Source: Lachnospiraceae bacterium
GTDB lineage: Bacteria; Bacillota; Clostridia; Lachnospirales; Lachnospiraceae
Length of the DNA stretch: 37,929 bases
Reading direction: 5' to 3'
Assembly: GCA_017392525.1 (NCBI GenBank)
Contig: JAFOVD010000037.1
Location: 1 to 37,929, forward strand
The position numbers and the translations under genes are program-made. Shown one piece after another: positions 37,441 through 37,929 of this stretch. Numbering within the stretch: position 1 is the first letter of the stretch; each line of letters opens with the position of its first letter. The notes under the pieces were generated by a model, which was not told the DNA's origin, searched no databases, and saw only the letters and a list, made by a program, of their open reading frames with translations.

Positions 37441-37614
37441 GCAAACCCCAAAAATTCTCCCTTCCATTCTGCAAAGGGCACGTGACCGATGCTCGTTTTT
37501 TGCATATTGAAAAATAATAATATTCGCGAAAATATGGCGGCGGGCCGTCGAGGAGCGTAAGAAATGACGGTATTACCTGGAAGCGAATGAAGGAACGGGA
37601 TAATGGAGAAATTT
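37441..37614. other. Non-coding segment upstream of the nested palindrome
   Basis: No gene is supported here. The part from about 37530 to 37605 is richer in G and purines than its surroundings (GGCGGCGGGCCGTCGAGG, then AGCG...GACGG and AGCG...AACGGG). It contains two loosely similar units starting AGCG (37555 and 37582). It leads directly into the inverted repeat and may belong to the same element. Confidence 0.4.
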
Positions 37615-37807
37615 GTTACTATTCACAGTTATAGAATATTTAAAATGTATTCTGTCCAAATTTATTTGGTAAGAAATACTTTTAAATATTCTATAAACTG
37701 GAATCAGTGACTCCACCCACATGAATAATGTTAAGTGCTTCAGCACTGAGAAAGAAGTCTGAAAGACTTCCATTATGAATGTGGGTGGAGTTACTGTGAA
37801 TAGTAAC
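37615..37807 (+). repeat. 193-nt nested inverted repeat with cloverleaf-like fold
   Basis: The outer arms GTTACTATTCACAG (37615-37628) and CTGTGAATAGTAAC (37794-37807) are perfect complements. Inside are two long arms. Arm A has TTATAGAATATTTAAAA (37629-37645) pairing perfectly with 37680-37696 and capped by a CCAAA/TTTGG hairpin. Arm B has AGTGACTCCACCCACAT (37706-37722) pairing with 37779-37795, then a GA/GA internal loop and ATAATG/CATTAT. It ends in two small hairpins, AGTGC-TTCA-GCACT and GAAGTCT-GAA-AGACTTC. The one non-Watson-Crick pair in arm B is G-U on the plus strand but C-A on the minus strand, and GA/GA is stable only on the plus strand. This favours a plus-strand RNA fold. Family is unknown. 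Confidence 0.9.
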
Positions 37808-37837
37808 TTATCTATAGTCGGGGAGGCTGTGAGTTCT

Positions 37838-37929
37838 ATGAGATTTCTTATCTTTGAAATGAAAACAGTATGCTACAATTCATATCTTTATTTTGGTGAC
37901 TCTCTTGGTGAGGCTCTTACAAAGCTTGG
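37838..37929 (+). CDS. Unrecognised gene, 5' end only (truncated by the window)
   Basis: An ATG at 37838 opens a frame with no stop to the window end (30 codons), starting MRFLIFEMKTVCYNSYLYFG. GGGGAGG (37820-37826) lies 11 bases upstream, a little far but strong. The short hydrophobic first strand followed by a possible helix (GDSLGEALTKLG) is like the N-terminus of a GT-B glycosyltransferase, but 30 residues cannot establish this. It starts 30 bases after the nested palindrome, which would lie in its leader. Confidence 0.45.
   Translation, partial: MRFLIFEMKTVCYNSYLYFGDSLGEALTKL

Noticed and set aside
37573-37773. Minus-strand open frame of 66 aa inside the nested palindrome
   Set aside because: It runs through the inverted-repeat arms, has no family features, and the base pairing explains the sequence better.
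37615-37807. Retron-type non-coding RNA (outer arms as a1/a2, long stem as msd)
   Set aside because: No reverse transcriptase is visible; the adjacent frame does not start like one, and the conserved priming-guanosine context was not found. The general shape alone is not enough.

Overview
The window is a low-GC chromosomal segment from a Gram-positive anaerobe, most likely a Lachnospiraceae member (Clostridia). The reasons are the PPi-type phosphofructokinase, the CIRCE-controlled hrcA-grpE-dnaK-dnaJ operon, the glutamine synthetase/ANTAR pair, the ireB-ruvX-DUF1292 cluster, RNase J, and strong AGGAGG ribosome sites with sigma-A type promoters. Almost everything is on the minus strand. It is mainly a housekeeping region, and no CRISPR array, tRNA, prophage or intact transposase was seen.

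Layout from left to right. 1-516: the first bases of a 16S rRNA gene (minus) with a leader carrying two strong tandem promoters, then the radA terminator. 517-6371: a minus-strand block of surface/membrane protein, clpC, a 137-aa conserved unknown and radA. 6467-8023: a tiny membrane protein and, divergently, PPi-dependent phosphofructokinase, closed by a strong two-sided terminator. 8079-10825: a three-gene unit of SDR oxidoreductase, condensation-fold acyltransferase and zinc-ribbon membrane protein. 10888-15883: purine permease, CTP synthase, an ANTAR antiterminator protein and a divergent glutamine synthetase whose leader carries a long intrinsic terminator. 16102-19840: yajC, tgt, aroC and a lactonase-family beta-propeller. 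19941-24702: trmR-like methyltransferase, RNase J, DUF1292, ruvX, ireB and mtaB. 24783-25013: an HPr-like protein without the active-site histidine, on the plus strand. 25106-29214: prmA, rsmE, cysteine desulfurase and thiI, a translation and tRNA/rRNA modification operon. 29358-34169: the hrcA-grpE-dnaK-dnaJ heat-shock operon with a perfect CIRCE operator. 34362-37362: lepA and hemW, overlapping by 11 bases. 37363-37929: non-coding DNA with a large cloverleaf-like nested inverted repeat, followed by the 5' end of an unrecognised gene cut by the window edge.

The genes fall into three connected themes: protein quality control (clpC, hrcA operon), RNA and translation maintenance (RNase J, tgt, mtaB, thiI, rsmE, trmR, lepA, the rRNA operon) and nitrogen/nucleotide metabolism (glutamine synthetase, ANTAR regulator, CTP synthase, purine permease). 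The observations most worth following are: (1) the 193-nt nested palindrome at 37615-37807, whose mismatches suggest a folded plus-strand RNA; (2) the glutamine synthetase that lacks two of three n2 metal ligands and sits with an ANTAR protein behind a leader terminator; (3) the His-less HPr; and (4) the uncharacterised SDR/acyltransferase/zinc-ribbon membrane protein unit.
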